DNA from: Sthenelais limicola
Taxonomy: Eukaryota; Annelida; Polychaeta; Phyllodocida; Sigalionidae
Assembly: GCA_942159475.1 (NCBI GenBank)
Contig: OW804098.1
Coordinates: 114,517,916-114,581,915 of the forward strand
DNA length: 64,000 nucleotides
Direction: 5' to 3'
Positions within the stretch are counted from its first letter, which is position 1; each line of letters begins with the position of its first letter. The notes under the pieces were generated by a model. That model was not told where the DNA came from. It worked only from the letters and a program-made list of their open reading frames with translations, and ran no database searches. Below, one piece after another: positions 22,579-34,469 of this stretch. Both the position numbers and the translations under genes were made by a program.

Positions 22579-22812
22579 GGGTCAGATTTTCAGAAAATGT
22601 ACAATTCAACTTCACCAATCCTCTCAAATAACCCAAATTTCAGACGAAAATAAAGTTTAAAATACAGTTCCACCTAACCAAATAGATTGCTAGAATCAAA
22701 GTAATGCCGAATATACTTGAATTTACCAATATTGACCAAATTGGAGTCTAATTTAGCAGAATTTACTAAATGTGTAGAGCTGCAAATTGTACATTTTCTG
22801 AAAATCTGACCC
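22579..22812 (-). mobile_element. MITE family A, copy A10 (subfamily 2)
   Basis: 234 bp, reverse, intact inverted ends. Flanks ATGT and GTGT, one mismatch from a 4-bp duplication. Confidence 0.92.
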
Positions 22813-22891
22813 GTGTATAAATAAAGTGAACTGTGATGTTTCAGTACATGAAAATCATACCCTGGTTCTTTTGAAACAATTCAAACATATA

Positions 22892-22984
22892 CAGTCTAGG
22901 TTTAGAGTTGAGAGTCCCTTCAAACTTAGGGAAAGCCTCTCGCTCTAAACCGCAAAATGCCATTAGAATCCCATTAGAATGCCT
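22892..22984 (+). mobile_element. MITE family C, partial copy C5
   Basis: Left half: CAGTCTAGGTTTAGAG, then GAGAGTCCCTTCAAACTTAG and AAACCGCAAAATGCCATTAG, ending at AATGCCTAC. Confidence 0.75.
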
Positions 22985-23061
22985 ACTCCAATACCCAAAA
23001 CACCAATTCTGTGTTTGTCCTATGCAACTATTCTGTCATCTCCCTCACCCATATATCCACC

Positions 23062-23285
23062 CCTAGCCCCCTCCCACCCCCACCCCACCCCACCCCTTGT
23101 GTATACCCCCCCCCCCTTGTGTATACCCCCACCCCACCCCTTGTGTATACCCCCCCCCCCCCTTGTGTATACCCCCACCCCACCCCTTGTGTAACCCCCC
23201 TCCCACCGCACCCCTTGTGTATACCCCCCCCACACACACACCCCTTGTGTATACCCCCACACACACACCCCTTGTGTATACCCAC
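23062..23285. repeat. C-rich minisatellite (CCTTGTGTATACCCCC)n
   Basis: Eight or so units of 22-32 bp, each with CCTTGTGTATACCCCC followed by a variable C/CA stretch. The many overlapping Pro/Tyr- or Gly-rich ORFs are artefacts. Confidence 0.93.
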
Positions 23286-23461
23286 TCGAGGATCCCCAGG
23301 TACACAGTGGAGCTTAATTACCCCCTGCTAATCCCTTAATGAGCTGGTGATGGGTATAACGAGGTAATCCCCCACCCCGTGTTTACACTCATACTAATCA
23401 CAATTATACACACCTAATTAGCCTAGAGCTACCTGCCCGCCCCACCCACCCACACACACTC

Positions 23462-23543
23462 CCTACCCTCCCCCCTCTCTCTCTCCCTCTCCCCTCTCTC
23501 TCTCCCTCCCCCCTCTCTCTCTCCCTCCCTCTCTCTCTCTCTC
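23462..23543. repeat. CT-rich tract
   Basis: (CT)n with CCCC spacers, directly abutting the end of family D copy 3. Confidence 0.93.
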
Positions 23544-23873
23544 TTTATTACACCCCTGTGCTGTTGCTTCCTATACCTTCAGCATTGTATGTCACACTTG
23601 GTCAAAGTGGTGCATAACATGTGAGTTATGTCACCCTTGGCGCATACAACAAGTAGGTCCGCCAAAAACTTAAATTACTTCTTTTATTTTTAATTATTTA
23701 TATTTTTTATTCATTAATGGGGTGTAATAAATATGGAACAAAGCTCGGGTGAAGTCTGTACACTTGTTAGTGACCTCGGGAGCACAGAAGATCTCGGGCT
23801 AACGCCCTCTAACTTCCCGCGCTCCCTCGGTCAATAACAAGTTACAGACTTCCCCCTTGCTAGGTTCCATCTA
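23543..23873 (-). mobile_element. Family D element, copy 3
   Basis: Inverted relative to copies 1 and 2: starts TTATTACACCCCTGTG and ends TAGGTTCCATCTA. One hairpin arm has lost two bases (CAAGTTACAGAC instead of CAAGTGTACAGAC). Confidence 0.75.
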
Positions 23874-23990
23874 TATCCCTCATCCTCTCCCTATCGCTCC
23901 CTCTATTTTTCTCTCTCCCTCGATCTATCTATCAGATTCCCCCCTCCTCCCTACTTTTACTCTCCTCTCACTCTCTCTGTCTCTGGAGGG
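23874..23990. repeat. CT-rich patch
   Basis: Pyrimidine-rich sequence following family D copy 3. Confidence 0.7.
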
Positions 23991-24177
23991 TTCACAGGGC
24001 GTTCCTCACTCAACTAATCTCTCCCCTTCCATCCTCCATCTAAGCCGCTCCTCAGCAAACAGTATTTTAAGGCTGGACTCAGAGTCAGGGTGGCACTAAT
24101 ATCCAGGTGTGTTACCCACCTGTGCACAGGGTAAACAGGCGGCGTGTGGCCGGCGTTCCACACAATCAGGGAGTTTC

Positions 24178-24530
24178 CTTCCCACACTCCCCTCCCTATG
24201 TCTCTTGTTCTCCCTGGCTCACCCACCCCCCTCCCTCTTGTTTCTGCCCTCTGTATCCCAGCCTTTCTCGTTTTGTCTCTCCTCTCTCTGCCCCCTACAC
24301 ACTTTCTCATGTCTCCTCTTTCTCCCTTTCTCCCTCTCCGCTCTCCCCTCTCCCTCTCTATCCCTCTCTCCTCTCTCTCTGTCCCTTTCTTCCTCTCCGC
24401 TCTCCCCTCTCCCTCTCTTCGCACTCTCTCTCTCTCTCCCTCCCTTTCTCCCTCTCCTCTCTTTCTCTGTCTCCCTTCCTTTCTATCTCTCTGTCTCTGT
24501 CTCTCTCTTCCCTCCTCCCCTCTCTACCAG
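24178..24530. repeat. CT-rich tract
   Basis: Imperfect CT/CCT repeats including a duplicated CTCTCCGCTCTCCCCTCTCC segment. Confidence 0.95.
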
Positions 24531-24651
24531 AGGTGACCTTGAGGGGTGTAAGAAGTAATACACACTCCGATGGTACAACATTATAGCAATGACATGTTTA
24601 TTATTTATCAACATCGTGCCTTAAACTAGCACCCACCAAGCATCTAGATCT

Positions 24652-24896
24652 GGGTACAATTTTCTGCAAATGTACAATCGGAAGATCTACACATTCAGTA
24701 AGTTCTGCTAAGTTGGACTGAAAAATAGTAAATACAAGCACGTACACCTGAATGGATTTGATATAGTTCTGATTCAAACAATCTGTTTGGTTCTGTTGAT
24801 CTTTTTATGAGTTTTTATCCTTATTTGTGCCTTAAATTTGGGTTATTTGAGAGGATTGGTGAAAAGAGAAGTGTACATTTTCTGGGGATTTCACCC
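24652..24896 (+). mobile_element. MITE family A, diverged copy A11
   Basis: 245 bp, forward. Ends GGGTACAATTTTCTG and TCTGGGGATTTCACCC, flanked by ATCT on both sides. It keeps GGTTATTTGAGAGGATTGGT. This is one of the most diverged copies. Confidence 0.8.
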
Positions 24897-25059
24897 ATCT
24901 TCCTAGGGAACAATAGCATGCGTCTGCAGCAATCATCATATCTTGTCGAGCATTCACACAATGATGGATATGTGATAGTTCCCGTGCGTGTGTCTAAACA
25001 CATCACATCAACACCACCCCATAGGCCTCTTAAACCCCCATAGGCCTCTAACACCACTC

Positions 25060-25273
25060 CAGTCTAGGCCCAAAGCTGAGAGAATCCCTTCAGACGGAGG
25101 AAAAGCCTCTCGCTTCAAACCGCAAAGTGCCATTATAATTCCATTAAGACCGCAAAATGACATTATAATCCCATTAGAACGCCTAGTCCTAGGCCAGGAA
25201 ACCGATTAGCGAAGTAGGCGTCTAATCACTGACATACCATTCTTATCTGATCTGAGGGTTTGAACCTAGACTG
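25060..25273 (+). mobile_element. MITE family C, copy C6 (longest intact form)
   Basis: 214 bp with ends CAGTCTAGGCCCAAAG and GGGTTTGAACCTAGACTG. It contains both internal modules, AAACCGCAAAGTGCCATTAT and ACATACCATTCTTATCTGAT, so it is a useful reference copy. Confidence 0.88.
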
Positions 25274-25683
25274 TCTCGACCCAGTGATCAAAACCAAGCA
25301 TGAATTACGTCAGCCCTGCCATCAAAAATCATCATAAAATGTGGGAAAAAAAAAATAAATAAAATGGTGTCATAATTTCCCATGATATTTGGATCATCAC
25401 ATGGTATCAGTGGTTGGCATGGTAACAAAGCTTTCAAATGGGGATTGCGCATGCGTACCATGTGTCTAGAGGTTGGGTTCCGGTGGCTAATAGAGGCATG
25501 TTAATGTATGCATGTATTAGGCTGATACTGGATATGTGCTGGGGAGACTGCCTTGTTCTAATGTCTGCACAGGGAGCGGTTGTTGCTGAACATTGATTTT
25601 TTATTGTGCCTCCCTCACTGTGGGTTTCATAGAATAATCCAGAAATATTCTTCCCTTCTGTGTCAGTGTCTTTCTCTGACTCA
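25274..25683. other. Non-coding sequence, nothing recognised
   Basis: No open frame or element ends recognised. Confidence 0.4.
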
Positions 25684-25982
25684 TGTGGTCCCCCCCTCCG
25701 CCCCCCACTCTCCTATCTCTGCCCCCACCCCCTCTTTCCCTACCTCTCTCTAGACTAGCTTTATTTTTGTTTCTCTCTCTCCCTTCTCCCTCCCTCTCTC
25801 CTCTCTCTCCACGACCTTTCTCTCTCTCGCTCCCCCTATCTCTCTCTCTCTCCTCTCTCTCTCCACCACCTTACTCTCTCCCTCTCCCTATCTCCCCCTC
25901 CCTCCCTCTTTCTCCCTTCCCCATATCTCTCTCCTCTCTCTCTCTCACTCTCCCCCTCCCTCTCTCTCTCTCTCTCCATATA
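25684..25982. repeat. CT-rich tract
   Basis: CT repeats with a duplicated CTCTCCACxACCTT segment. Confidence 0.95.
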
Positions 25983-26465
25983 TCTTTCTTTATACCAAAT
26001 GATACTATTCTATTAGCCACTTATATTTAAATTTAATACCTTAATTCATCCAATATTACAGTGTTTATATCTCAATATATTAGCCCCTTATATTTAACAT
26101 TTTATCATTACCTTAATAAATCCAATATCACAGTGTTTATATCACAATATCCCAAGTCTTCCACTAAGGAATATTCCACTGCAATGAATGCCAATAAACC
26201 ATAACCCAACTTGTAAGTTGTACCTCACCAACCCACACATTACATACCCTGTATATACATGGCTGTCATAAAGCCCCACCAGTCACACAAACATGACTTA
26301 CATGCTTTATTTGTCCCGTCTTTACAAGCCTTCTGCCACATACAGCACATTCCACTGCCCCCCTCGCCCGCCGCCAGTCAAAATACAACATAAAATTTGC
26401 CCAATAAACAGAAAAGGTTGGTACACAAACAGGAGGAGTAGGGGAGGTGTGTGTGTGTGGGGGGG
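25983..26465. other. AT-rich non-coding with a short duplication
   Basis: TTAATxxATCCAATATxACAG and GTGTTTATATCxCAATAT occur twice near 26040-26150 (period about 85 bp). Otherwise nothing. Confidence 0.45.
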
Positions 26466-26466
26466 G

Positions 26467-26609
26467 GTCTAGGCTCAGAGTTGAGAGAGTCCCTCCAAAC
26501 TGAGGGAAAGCCTCTCCAGTCTAGGCTCAGAGTTGAGAGAGTCCCTCCAAACAGAGGGACATCATCTCCAACTTAGACTAAACTGAGGGAAGGCATCTCC
26601 AGTCTAGCT
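26467..26609 (+). repeat. Family C terminal units in tandem (C7)
   Basis: About two and a half copies of the 52-bp unit TCTAGGCTCAGAGTTGAGAG...CTCTCCAG without the rest of the element. Confidence 0.8.
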
Positions 26610-26621
26610 AGGTACTATACT

Positions 26622-26826
26622 AATGATTGACCCTCCAGAAATGTCGCCAACTTTTTCATGCATAAATATATATAGAAGTATTTATTAGATGACCTTAATG
26701 TTTACTATCATTGGAATCGGCTTGATCTCATCTTGTCAAATATGATGGTATCTCAAAATTCATTTTTTGTGACTTGTGACTTATTTTGCTGTGACTTGTG
26801 ACTTATTTTGCTGTAACACATACATC
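26622..26826 (-). mobile_element. Family B, partial copy B6
   Basis: Right-hand half in inverted orientation: AGAAGTATTTATTAGATGAC, TTACTATCATTGGAATCGGC, TTTTTTGTGACTTGTGAC. The GTGACTTATTTTGCTGT end segment is duplicated. Confidence 0.75.
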
Positions 26827-27210
26827 ATGGTAATAGACAATATCTATGAAATGAAACAGATTTGGGAGATAAGACAGACAGACCTGATGGAGAACTTAAG
26901 CTTTCTTGCTTTCCATTGTTATCTTACTGTTAAGCACCGAATGAGTGACATTTTTATTTTAACAATGGACGCTATAATTCGGTCGATATGACGTCACAAT
27001 GTGCCGTAACAATGGCATTTAAATTCTTATCAGATAATGACCAACATCGACATTATACACGATCAACATATGTCAAACCCGAGCAAGAAAATTGTCAAAA
27101 TTTGAGAAATTCTTACAGGAACTGAAATATCTAGGATGCAATCTAAAGTTTAGTGGGTACATTTCAGATCCGTATGTAAGCCTTCACAATATACCCTTAG
27201 GGCCCAACAA
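26827..27210. other. Non-coding sequence, nothing recognised
   Basis: Includes an ATGACGTCA CRE-like octamer near 26989. No exon recognised. Confidence 0.35.
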
Positions 27211-27445
27211 GGGTCAGATTTTCAGAAAATGTACAATAAGCAGCTCTACACATTTAGTGAATTCTGCTAAATTGGGCTGAAAAATGATGAATACCGGGTA
27301 TATCTGAGTATATTTGGTGTCGCGTTGATTTATAGTATCTGTTTTGTTGTGTCAAACTGAATTTTGAAGCTGATTTCTGTCTTAAATGTGGGTTATTTGA
27401 GAGGATTGGTGAAGTCGAATTGTACATTTTCTGAAGATCTGACCC
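27211..27445 (+). mobile_element. MITE family A, copy A12 (subfamily 1)
   Basis: Exactly 235 bp, forward, intact ends. ACAA on both sides is a clear, non-palindromic 4-bp target duplication. Confidence 0.93.
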
Positions 27446-27814
27446 ACAACACACAACACCCACCCATTGTGTCGTGTTATTGTATGGCAATAATTCGACT
27501 GGATTTACCTACAATTGTCATCCAATTGTCACCAATTTTAGCAAATATTTCTAGTCTATTGTAGTGTTTTTGAGTTTTTCCTATTGTGTCGCGAGGAGGG
27601 AGATATCAGCCAAAAAATAATTTGATTTTTATCGATGAAAAATGTCAAGATGTTTTGAACCCGATGGAGAAGAGGTGGTCTCGGGTGCGTTTATGTGATA
27701 AGTGTCGCCTTCAATTGTCTCGCGCGGGGAAAAATGGTTCCTTTATCTGTTGTTTTGTTGTTGAGAGACAGGGAAGAGAGGGATGGTGGTTATTATGGGG
27801 AGGGGGGATGGAGA
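27446..27814. other. Non-coding sequence, nothing recognised
   Basis: A plus-strand open frame at 27586-27819 has no recognisable domain. Confidence 0.35.
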
Positions 27815-28460
27815 TATGATCTCTCTCGCTCTCCCCCCCTTACTTCTGTCTCCTCACTCCCACCCTGTCTCCTCTCTCTCCACCCCCTTTCTCCCATCCC
27901 TTTTTTCTCTCCCTCCCTCCACCTCTCCCCCCCCCCCTTTCCCTTCCCTCTCTCATCTAGCTCTCTTCCTCCTCCCCCTCCCTCCGCCTCTCTCTCCTCT
28001 ATCTCTCTCCTCTCTCCCTTCCTTCTCTCTCCCTCTCCTAGCCAATAATGAATGTCCAGTCCCCATGCCCCTTCCATTTCTTTATTCTCTTTAATTTCCC
28101 ATTCTCGGTACTCTTAATACCAAACACTCACCTTTCATCCTCTCTCCCTCCCTTTCTCTCCTCTTCCTCTCCCTCTCTCTACTCCCTCCCTTTCTCTCCT
28201 CTTCCTCTCTCTACTCCCTCCCTTTCTCTCCTCTTCCTCTCCCTCTCTCTACTCCCTCCCTTTCTCTCCTCTTCCTCTCTCTACTCCCTCCCTTTCTCTC
28301 CTCTCCCCCTCCCTCCTTTCTCTCCTCTCCCTTTCTCCCCCCCCCCCACTCTTCTCTCTCCCCCTCTTTCCCTTTCTGCCCCTCTCTCTCCCTCTCTCAT
28401 TGTCCCCCCTCCCTCCCTGTCCCTCCTCTCTCCCTCCCTCCCCTCTCTCATCGCTCTCAG
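27815..28460. repeat. CT-rich tract (two blocks)
   Basis: Blocks 27815-28045 and 28135-28460. The second has a ~38-60-bp repeat of CTACTCCCTCCCTTTCTCTC units. Confidence 0.95.
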
Positions 28461-29310
28461 TACCAAACGATCACCTCTCACTTTCTCTCTTTGTGTTAAA
28501 CTCGTATTAAACTCTAATTTATTTGTACAAATAAATCTGTACGTGTGCTCGAGGTAGGGATGGGGTAGCATTAGGAGAGGTAAGGTAACAGTAGGGGGAG
28601 GTAAGGCTGGGGGGTGTCATGTTTCCATTGTCGTCCCCTCTCAGCTATTGATCAGGGTTTGTGACGTCAGGAAACGCTTGTCAGACGCTCCTATTTACAC
28701 GGACGGACGGTAGGTGGCAGTAGTGATGGATAGGAACAAAAGGTAATGGGGGAAAGGACCAGGAAGCTCGGGGGAGATTTTTACTATTTTTAATAGGATA
28801 AATTAGATTATTGTAGTGGCAAAAAATGCTTAAAAACCATTAAATACTAGTTTAAATGTCATAACTGAAAAATAGCAAAACAAATGATATAAGACAGAAA
28901 AACAGTTTAAAATCATCAAAACAAATCATTACAATTTTATGGTGTCCATTCCTTTAAAGCCTTTAAAGTTTTCATTCCATTTAAAGTTGCATTCAATTAT
29001 TTCATTTTCAGATTTTTTTTTTTAAAAAAGACGTCCATTACTATAAAGACTTGAACTCATCTTATTACGTTCTGATGATATCAAAGAAAACATTAGGTGA
29101 TATTTATCAACACAATTTATTTGGAAACATGTAAAACACATTTACATGAGATCCCCATTGAATATTCCATGCTGAACATAACATGTTTTTAATAGCATTT
29201 ACTTTTACATATTCAAACTCTCATCTTACGTTTTTCATCTTTTGCCTTCGCTTTTTATTTTCCCCAGTGTGAATCGACACGATGGGCTGTATTCCACCAG
29301 CGGGTATATC
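28461..29310. other. Non-coding, AT-rich; nothing recognised
   Basis: TGACGTCA octamer near 28660 and poly-T near 29012. No element or exon found. Confidence 0.4.
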
Positions 29311-29771
29311 GGTGTGAGATTTTAAGAAAATGTACAATTCACCTTCACCAATCCTCTCAAACAACCCACATTTAAGACAGAAACGAGTTTCAAAATGCAG
29401 TTTAACATAACACAACTGATACTTTAGATCAATGCGATACCAAATATACTCAGATATACCCCAAATTTATCATTTTTTTAGCAGAAATTACTAACTGGGT
29501 CAGATTTTCAGAAAATGTACAATTGGCAGCTGTACACATTTAGTAAATTCTGCTAAATTAGACTGTAATTTGGCCAATACTAGGTAAATTCGAGTATATT
29601 CAGCATTGCATTGATTCTAGCAATCTGTTTGGTTAGGTTGAACTGTGTTTTGAACTTTATTTTCGTCTGAAATTTGAGTTTTTTGAGAGGATTGGTGAAG
29701 ATGAATTGTACATTTTCTGAAAATCTGACCCAACTATGTAGAGCTGCCAATTGTACATTTTCTGAAAATCT
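29311..29771 (-). mobile_element. MITE family A, copy A13 (subfamily 1), interrupted by A14
   Basis: Reverse orientation. The first part (29311-29496) runs from a decayed left end (GAGATTTTAAGAAAATGTAC) to AGAAATTACTAACT. The second part (29732-29771) resumes AACTATGTAGAGCTGCC and ends at CTGAAAATCTATAG. Removing A14 and one AACT restores normal continuity. Confidence 0.88.
29497..29731 (+). mobile_element. MITE family A, copy A14 (subfamily 2), nested in A13
   Basis: Exactly 235 bp, forward, intact ends, flanked by AACT on both sides inside another copy of the same family. This fixes both the element ends and the 4-bp duplication. Confidence 0.95.
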
Positions 29772-30102
29772 ATAGGTGTGCGGGTTAGAGAGGTGGTGTA
29801 ATAGAGACGAGTCACACCTGCCGGTAACGTGAGACACAATCAATGGCACCCACCAGTAAACACACTTGAAAAGTCCAAAAGTAAGGTAATTTATGTGAGA
29901 ACGGTTTGTATAAATCATGCCAATCACTCCCAGTATGTACTCTCTATAGAAGATGGTTTTTGTTGTTATTAGCAAATTTGATCATGGTTCAAATTTAAGA
30001 TCTTTTCTCTGGTTGAGGGCGGAACTTTCACCATACAGAATTATCACCACATCAAAGCGGAACTTTCACCACACAAGATTTTATGCCTGTCTGTCAATAA
30101 TG
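29772..30102. other. Non-coding sequence, nothing recognised
   Basis: Contains GCGGAACTTTCACCA twice near 30020 and 30057, just before the minisatellite. Confidence 0.4.
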
Positions 30103-32362
30103 CGGGTAATATGGAACACCATAGGCTACAGCATTGGTGTTCATACCACATACAGTGGGTAATATGGAACACCATAGGCTACAGCATTGGTGTTCATACC
30201 ACAGTATTGGTGCTCATACCACATACAGTGGGTAATATGGAACACCATAGGCTACAGCATTGGTGTTCATACCACATACAGTGGGTAATATGGAACACCA
30301 TAGGCTACAGCATTGGTGTTCATACCACAGTATTGGTGCTCATACCACATACAGTGGGTAATATGGAACACCATAGGCTACAGTATTGGTGTTCATACCA
30401 CATACAGTGGGTAATATGGAACACCATAGGCTACAGTATTGGTGTTCATACCACAGTATTGGTGCTCATACCACATACAGTGGGTAATATGGAACACCAT
30501 AGGCTACAGTATTGGTGTTCATACCACATACAGTGGGTAATATGGAACACCATAGGCTACAGTATTGGTACTCATACCACATACAGTGGGTAATATGGAA
30601 CACCATAGGCTACAGTATTGGTGTTCATACCAGAGTATTGGTGCTCATACCACATACAGTGGGTAATATGGAACACCATAGGCTACAGCATTGGTGTTCA
30701 TACCACATACGGTGGGTAATATGGAACACCATAGGCTACAGTATTGGTGTTCATACCACAGTATTGGTGCTCATACCACATACAGTGGGTAATATGGAAC
30801 ACCATAGGCTACAGTATTGGTGTTCATACCACATACAGTGGGTAATATGGAACACCATAGGCTACAGTATTGGTACTCATACCACATACAGTGGGTAATA
30901 TGGAACACCATAGGCTACAGTATTGGTGTTCATACCAGAGTATTGGTGCTCATACCACATACAGTGGGTAATATGGAACACCATAGGCTACAGCATTGGT
31001 GTTCATACCACATACGGTGGGTAATATGGAACACCATAGGCTACAGTATTGGTACTCATACCACATACAGTGGGTAATATGGAACACCATAGGCTACAGC
31101 ATTGGTGTTCATACCACAGTATTGGTGCTCATACCACATACAGTGGGTAATATGGAACACCATAGGCTACAGTATTGGTGTTCATACCAGAGTATTGGTG
31201 CTCATACCACATACAGTGGGTAATATGGAACACCATAGGCTACAGCATTGGTGTTCATACCACATACGGTGGGTAATATGGAACACCATAGGCTACAGCA
31301 TTGGTGTTCATACCACAGTATTGGTGCTCATACCACATACAGTGGGTAATATGGAACACCATAGGCTACAGTATTGGTGTTCATACCACATACAGTGGGT
31401 AATATGGAACACCATAGGCTACAGTATTGGTACCCATACCACATACAGTGGGTAATATGGAACACCATAGGCTACAGTATTGGTGTTCATACCACAGTAT
31501 TGGTGCTCATACCACATACAGTGGGTAATATGGAACACCATAGGCTACAGTATTGGTGTTCATACCACATACAGTGGGTAATATGGAACACCATAGGCTA
31601 CAGTATTGGTGTTCATACCACAGTATTGATGCTCATACCACATACAGTGGGTAATATGGAACACCATAGGCTACAGTATTGGTGTTCATACCACAGTATT
31701 GGTGCTCATACCACATACAGTGGGTAATATGGAACACCATAGGCTACAGCATTGGTGTTCATACCACATACGGTGGGTAATATGGAACACCATAGGCTAC
31801 AGTATTGGTGCTCATACCACATACAGAGGGTAATATGGAACACCATAGGCTACAGTATTGGTGTTCATACCACATACAGTGGGTAATATGGAACACCATA
31901 GGCTACAGTATTGGTACTCATACCACATACAGTGGGTAATATGGAACACCATAGGCTACAGTATTGGTGTTCATACCAGAGTATTGGTGCTCATACCACA
32001 TACAGTGGGTAATATGGAACACCATAGGCTACAGCATTGGTGTTCATACCACATACGGTGGGTAATATGGAACACCATAGGCTACAGTATTGGTACTCAT
32101 ACCACATACAGTGGGTAATATGGAACACCATAGGCTACAGTATTGGTGTTCATACCACAGTATTGGTGCTCATACCACATACAGTGGGTAATATGGAACA
32201 CCATAGGCTACAGTATTGGTGTTCATACCACAGTATTGGTGCTCATACCACATACAGTGGGTAATATGGAACACCATAGGCTACAGCATTGGTGTTCATA
32301 CCACATACGGTGGGTAATATGGAACACCATAGGCTACAGCATTGGTGCTTATACCACATACA
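30103..32362 (+). repeat. 2.26-kb minisatellite, about 37 units, with higher-order structure
   Basis: Basic unit 52 bp: GGGTAATATGGAACACCATA, GGCTACAGTATTGGTGTTCA, TACCACATACAGT. About half of the units carry an extra ~20-24 bp copy of the sub-repeat AGTATTGGTGCTCATACCAC, giving 72-76-bp units. Variants (CATTGG/TATTGG, ACTCAT/GTTCAT, ATACGG/ATACAG, CAGAGT/CACAGT) recur together in larger blocks. Open frames across it are a by-product of the unit sequence, not evidence of a protein. Confidence 0.97.
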
Positions 32363-32677
32363 GCATGAGAGTCAAGGTTTCATAATATTCTCACTATTTT
32401 CTTGCCATAAAAGTATAATAAATACAAAATTACCCTTGGGCGATCTCCCTAGTTCCATATTACATGCAGGTTACACTATTTAACTTCATACATTTCACCC
32501 GTTGTGAACGGTTGTCTTATTTTGACTTATCCATTTTTTACCTGGTGAGATGATGCACCAGATGGGATATATTGACCTTGTACAGAGGTGTGAGGGTAAT
32601 AGATAGCGGTGCAATATGAGCCCAACCCCATATACACCATGGACAGGTACTTGAATCTTAACCTTAAATTACCTATG
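32363..32677. other. Non-coding sequence, nothing recognised
   Basis: Spacer between the minisatellite and a family A fragment. Confidence 0.4.
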
Positions 32678-32852
32678 GATCAGGGCGTCAGAAAATGTAC
32701 AACCGGCAGCCCTAAATATTTAGTGAATTTGGATAAATTAGACTGAAATGTGATAAATACTAGGTAAATCTGAGTATAGTTGGTATTGTATTGATTCAAT
32801 ACATCAGCTCAATTATGTTGAACAGTATTTTGAACCTCATTTTTTAACTAGT
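32678..32852 (+). mobile_element. MITE family A, 3'-truncated copy A15
   Basis: Forward. Decayed left end GGATCAGGGCGTCAGAAAATG, recognisable through GAACCTCATTTTT, then lost. Confidence 0.75.
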
Positions 32853-33213
32853 TATTTTTCCTCTGGAGATATTTCTGTCAGGTTTAAGGAAGAGTTGTTT
32901 AAATTAAATTGAATAGAGAAAACAATAAACTATAATAAATTTGAGATTCAAAATTAAAATTAAGTGTTTCCTGCTTGAGACATATGCCACATTCCATAAC
33001 CCTGATCTAACCCTACGTGCTATATATAACCCGTAACGTGAGCCGTAACGTGGCCGTAAGAGTGGGCTAACGGTTACTAACAGCTGCCAAGGGCTGCTTA
33101 CTATTGTCAACTATAAATATTTTATAGTGAAATATTTACTCTAATGGTACTTGACATAACTTCTTGTACCATTAGGACCAGGATATAGGCTGGCCTATAG
33201 TAAAGCCGTAAAT
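32853..33213. other. Non-coding sequence, nothing recognised
   Basis: Contains short CCGTAACGTG repeats near 33030-33055. Confidence 0.35.
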
Positions 33214-33448
33214 GGGTCAGATTTTTAGAAAATGTACAATTGGGAGCTGTACACTTTTAGTAAATTCTGCTAAATTACGCTGCAACTTGGTCACTACTAG
33301 GTAAATTCGAGTATATTCGGCATTGCATTGATTCTAGCAATCTGTTTGGTTAGGGTGAACTGTATTTTGAACTTTATTTTCGTCTGAAATGTGGGTTATT
33401 TGAGAAGTTTGGTGAAGGTCAATTGTACATTTTCTGACAATCTGACCC
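33214..33448 (+). mobile_element. MITE family A, copy A16 (subfamily 2)
   Basis: Exactly 235 bp, forward, flanked by AAAT on both sides. Confidence 0.93.
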
Positions 33449-33467
33449 AAATGTGTATGTGTGTCTG

Positions 33468-33665
33468 TGTGTGGGGGGCGGGGGGGGGGGGGGAGTGGGA
33501 ACATTCCTAGCATTATTAATTGTGAATGTGGAGTGGTAAGTGGTGAGAGGTGGGGGAGAGATAGAGGAAGAAAGACAGATGGAGAGAGTGGGAGAGACAG
33601 AGAGGAGAGGGAGAGACAGAGACAGAAGGAGAGAGAGAGAGAGGGAGAGAGATGGAGGAGGGAGA
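33468..33665. repeat. G-run followed by GA-rich tract
   Basis: TGTGTGTGTC then GGGGGGCGGGGGGGGGGGG near 33473-33493, followed by (GA)n to 33665. It begins about 20 bp after a family A copy. Confidence 0.9.
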
Positions 33666-33840
33666 GCAAACCTACATTATGGCAAGATCCAACAAACGAA
33701 TGTAAATCAATTTCCCTTACTTTCATCTTGATTTTCATTTGGGGAATAACTTTACCATTCTCTGAATTAGAGAAACACTAGATTTTAAACGGGATCTTAC
33801 GGTTTCTGCTTTGACCCTTACACACATGATTCCCTATCTC

Positions 33841-33883
33841 AAATCTCAAATCTGAACCTCAAACAGGTTCAGATTAGAGATTT
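33841..33883. repeat. 19-bp stem hairpin
   Basis: AAATCTCAAATCTGAACCT, loop CAAAC, AGGTTCAGATTAGAGATTT: 18 of 19 pairs match. Confidence 0.85.
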
Positions 33884-34111
33884 GATGAATGAATTTCAGC
33901 GAAAAAGTGAGCGTTGAAGATTTAACTCAAATGGGACCAAATGGTTAAAATTGAGTCAATATTTATAACAATTTCAAAAGCTAACAAAAGCCCCTTCACA
34001 GGTACTATTATAACCAGGCTGTGGCCAATATGTTGACGGTGAAGTGAAGGGGGGGGGGGGGCACGGGTGGGGATAAAGACCCTACTGCAGGTTTTAATGA
34101 AACAAGAATAT

Positions 34112-34346
34112 GGGTCAGATTTTCAGAAAATGTACAATTCGCCTTCCCCAATCCCCTCAAATAACCCAAATTTCAGACGAAAATAAAGTTCAAAATACAG
34201 TTCGACCTAACCAAACAGATTGCTAGAATCAATGCAATGCCGAATATACTCGAATTTACCTAGTATTAACCAAATTTCAGGCTAATTTAGCAGAATTTAC
34301 TAAATGTGTACAGCTGCCAATTGTACATTTTCTGAAAATCTGACCC
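34112..34346 (-). mobile_element. MITE family A, copy A17 (subfamily 2)
   Basis: Exactly 235 bp, reverse, intact ends, ATAT on both sides. Confidence 0.93.
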
Positions 34347-34469
34347 ATATAATAAATGTAGCCTATTATACACCTTTGTCTCCTATTTGAACCATCAAAT
34401 ATAGTTAAAGCTATGACTTATCACAAGCATCTCACCACATCTTATTATCAATTAATTATCAGGGAATGA

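Noticed and set aside
23020..23339. Gly-rich or Pro/Tyr-rich small proteins
   Set aside because: Overlapping frames over a C-rich minisatellite on both strands.
30103..32362. CRISPR-like array of regularly spaced repeats
   Set aside because: The spacers are themselves repeats of the same sequence, there are no cas genes, and the context is an animal genome; it is a minisatellite.
30111..32483. A repeat protein encoded by the in-frame units of the minisatellite
   Set aside because: Frames break whenever the longer unit occurs, several overlapping frames look alike, and there is no splice or start context.
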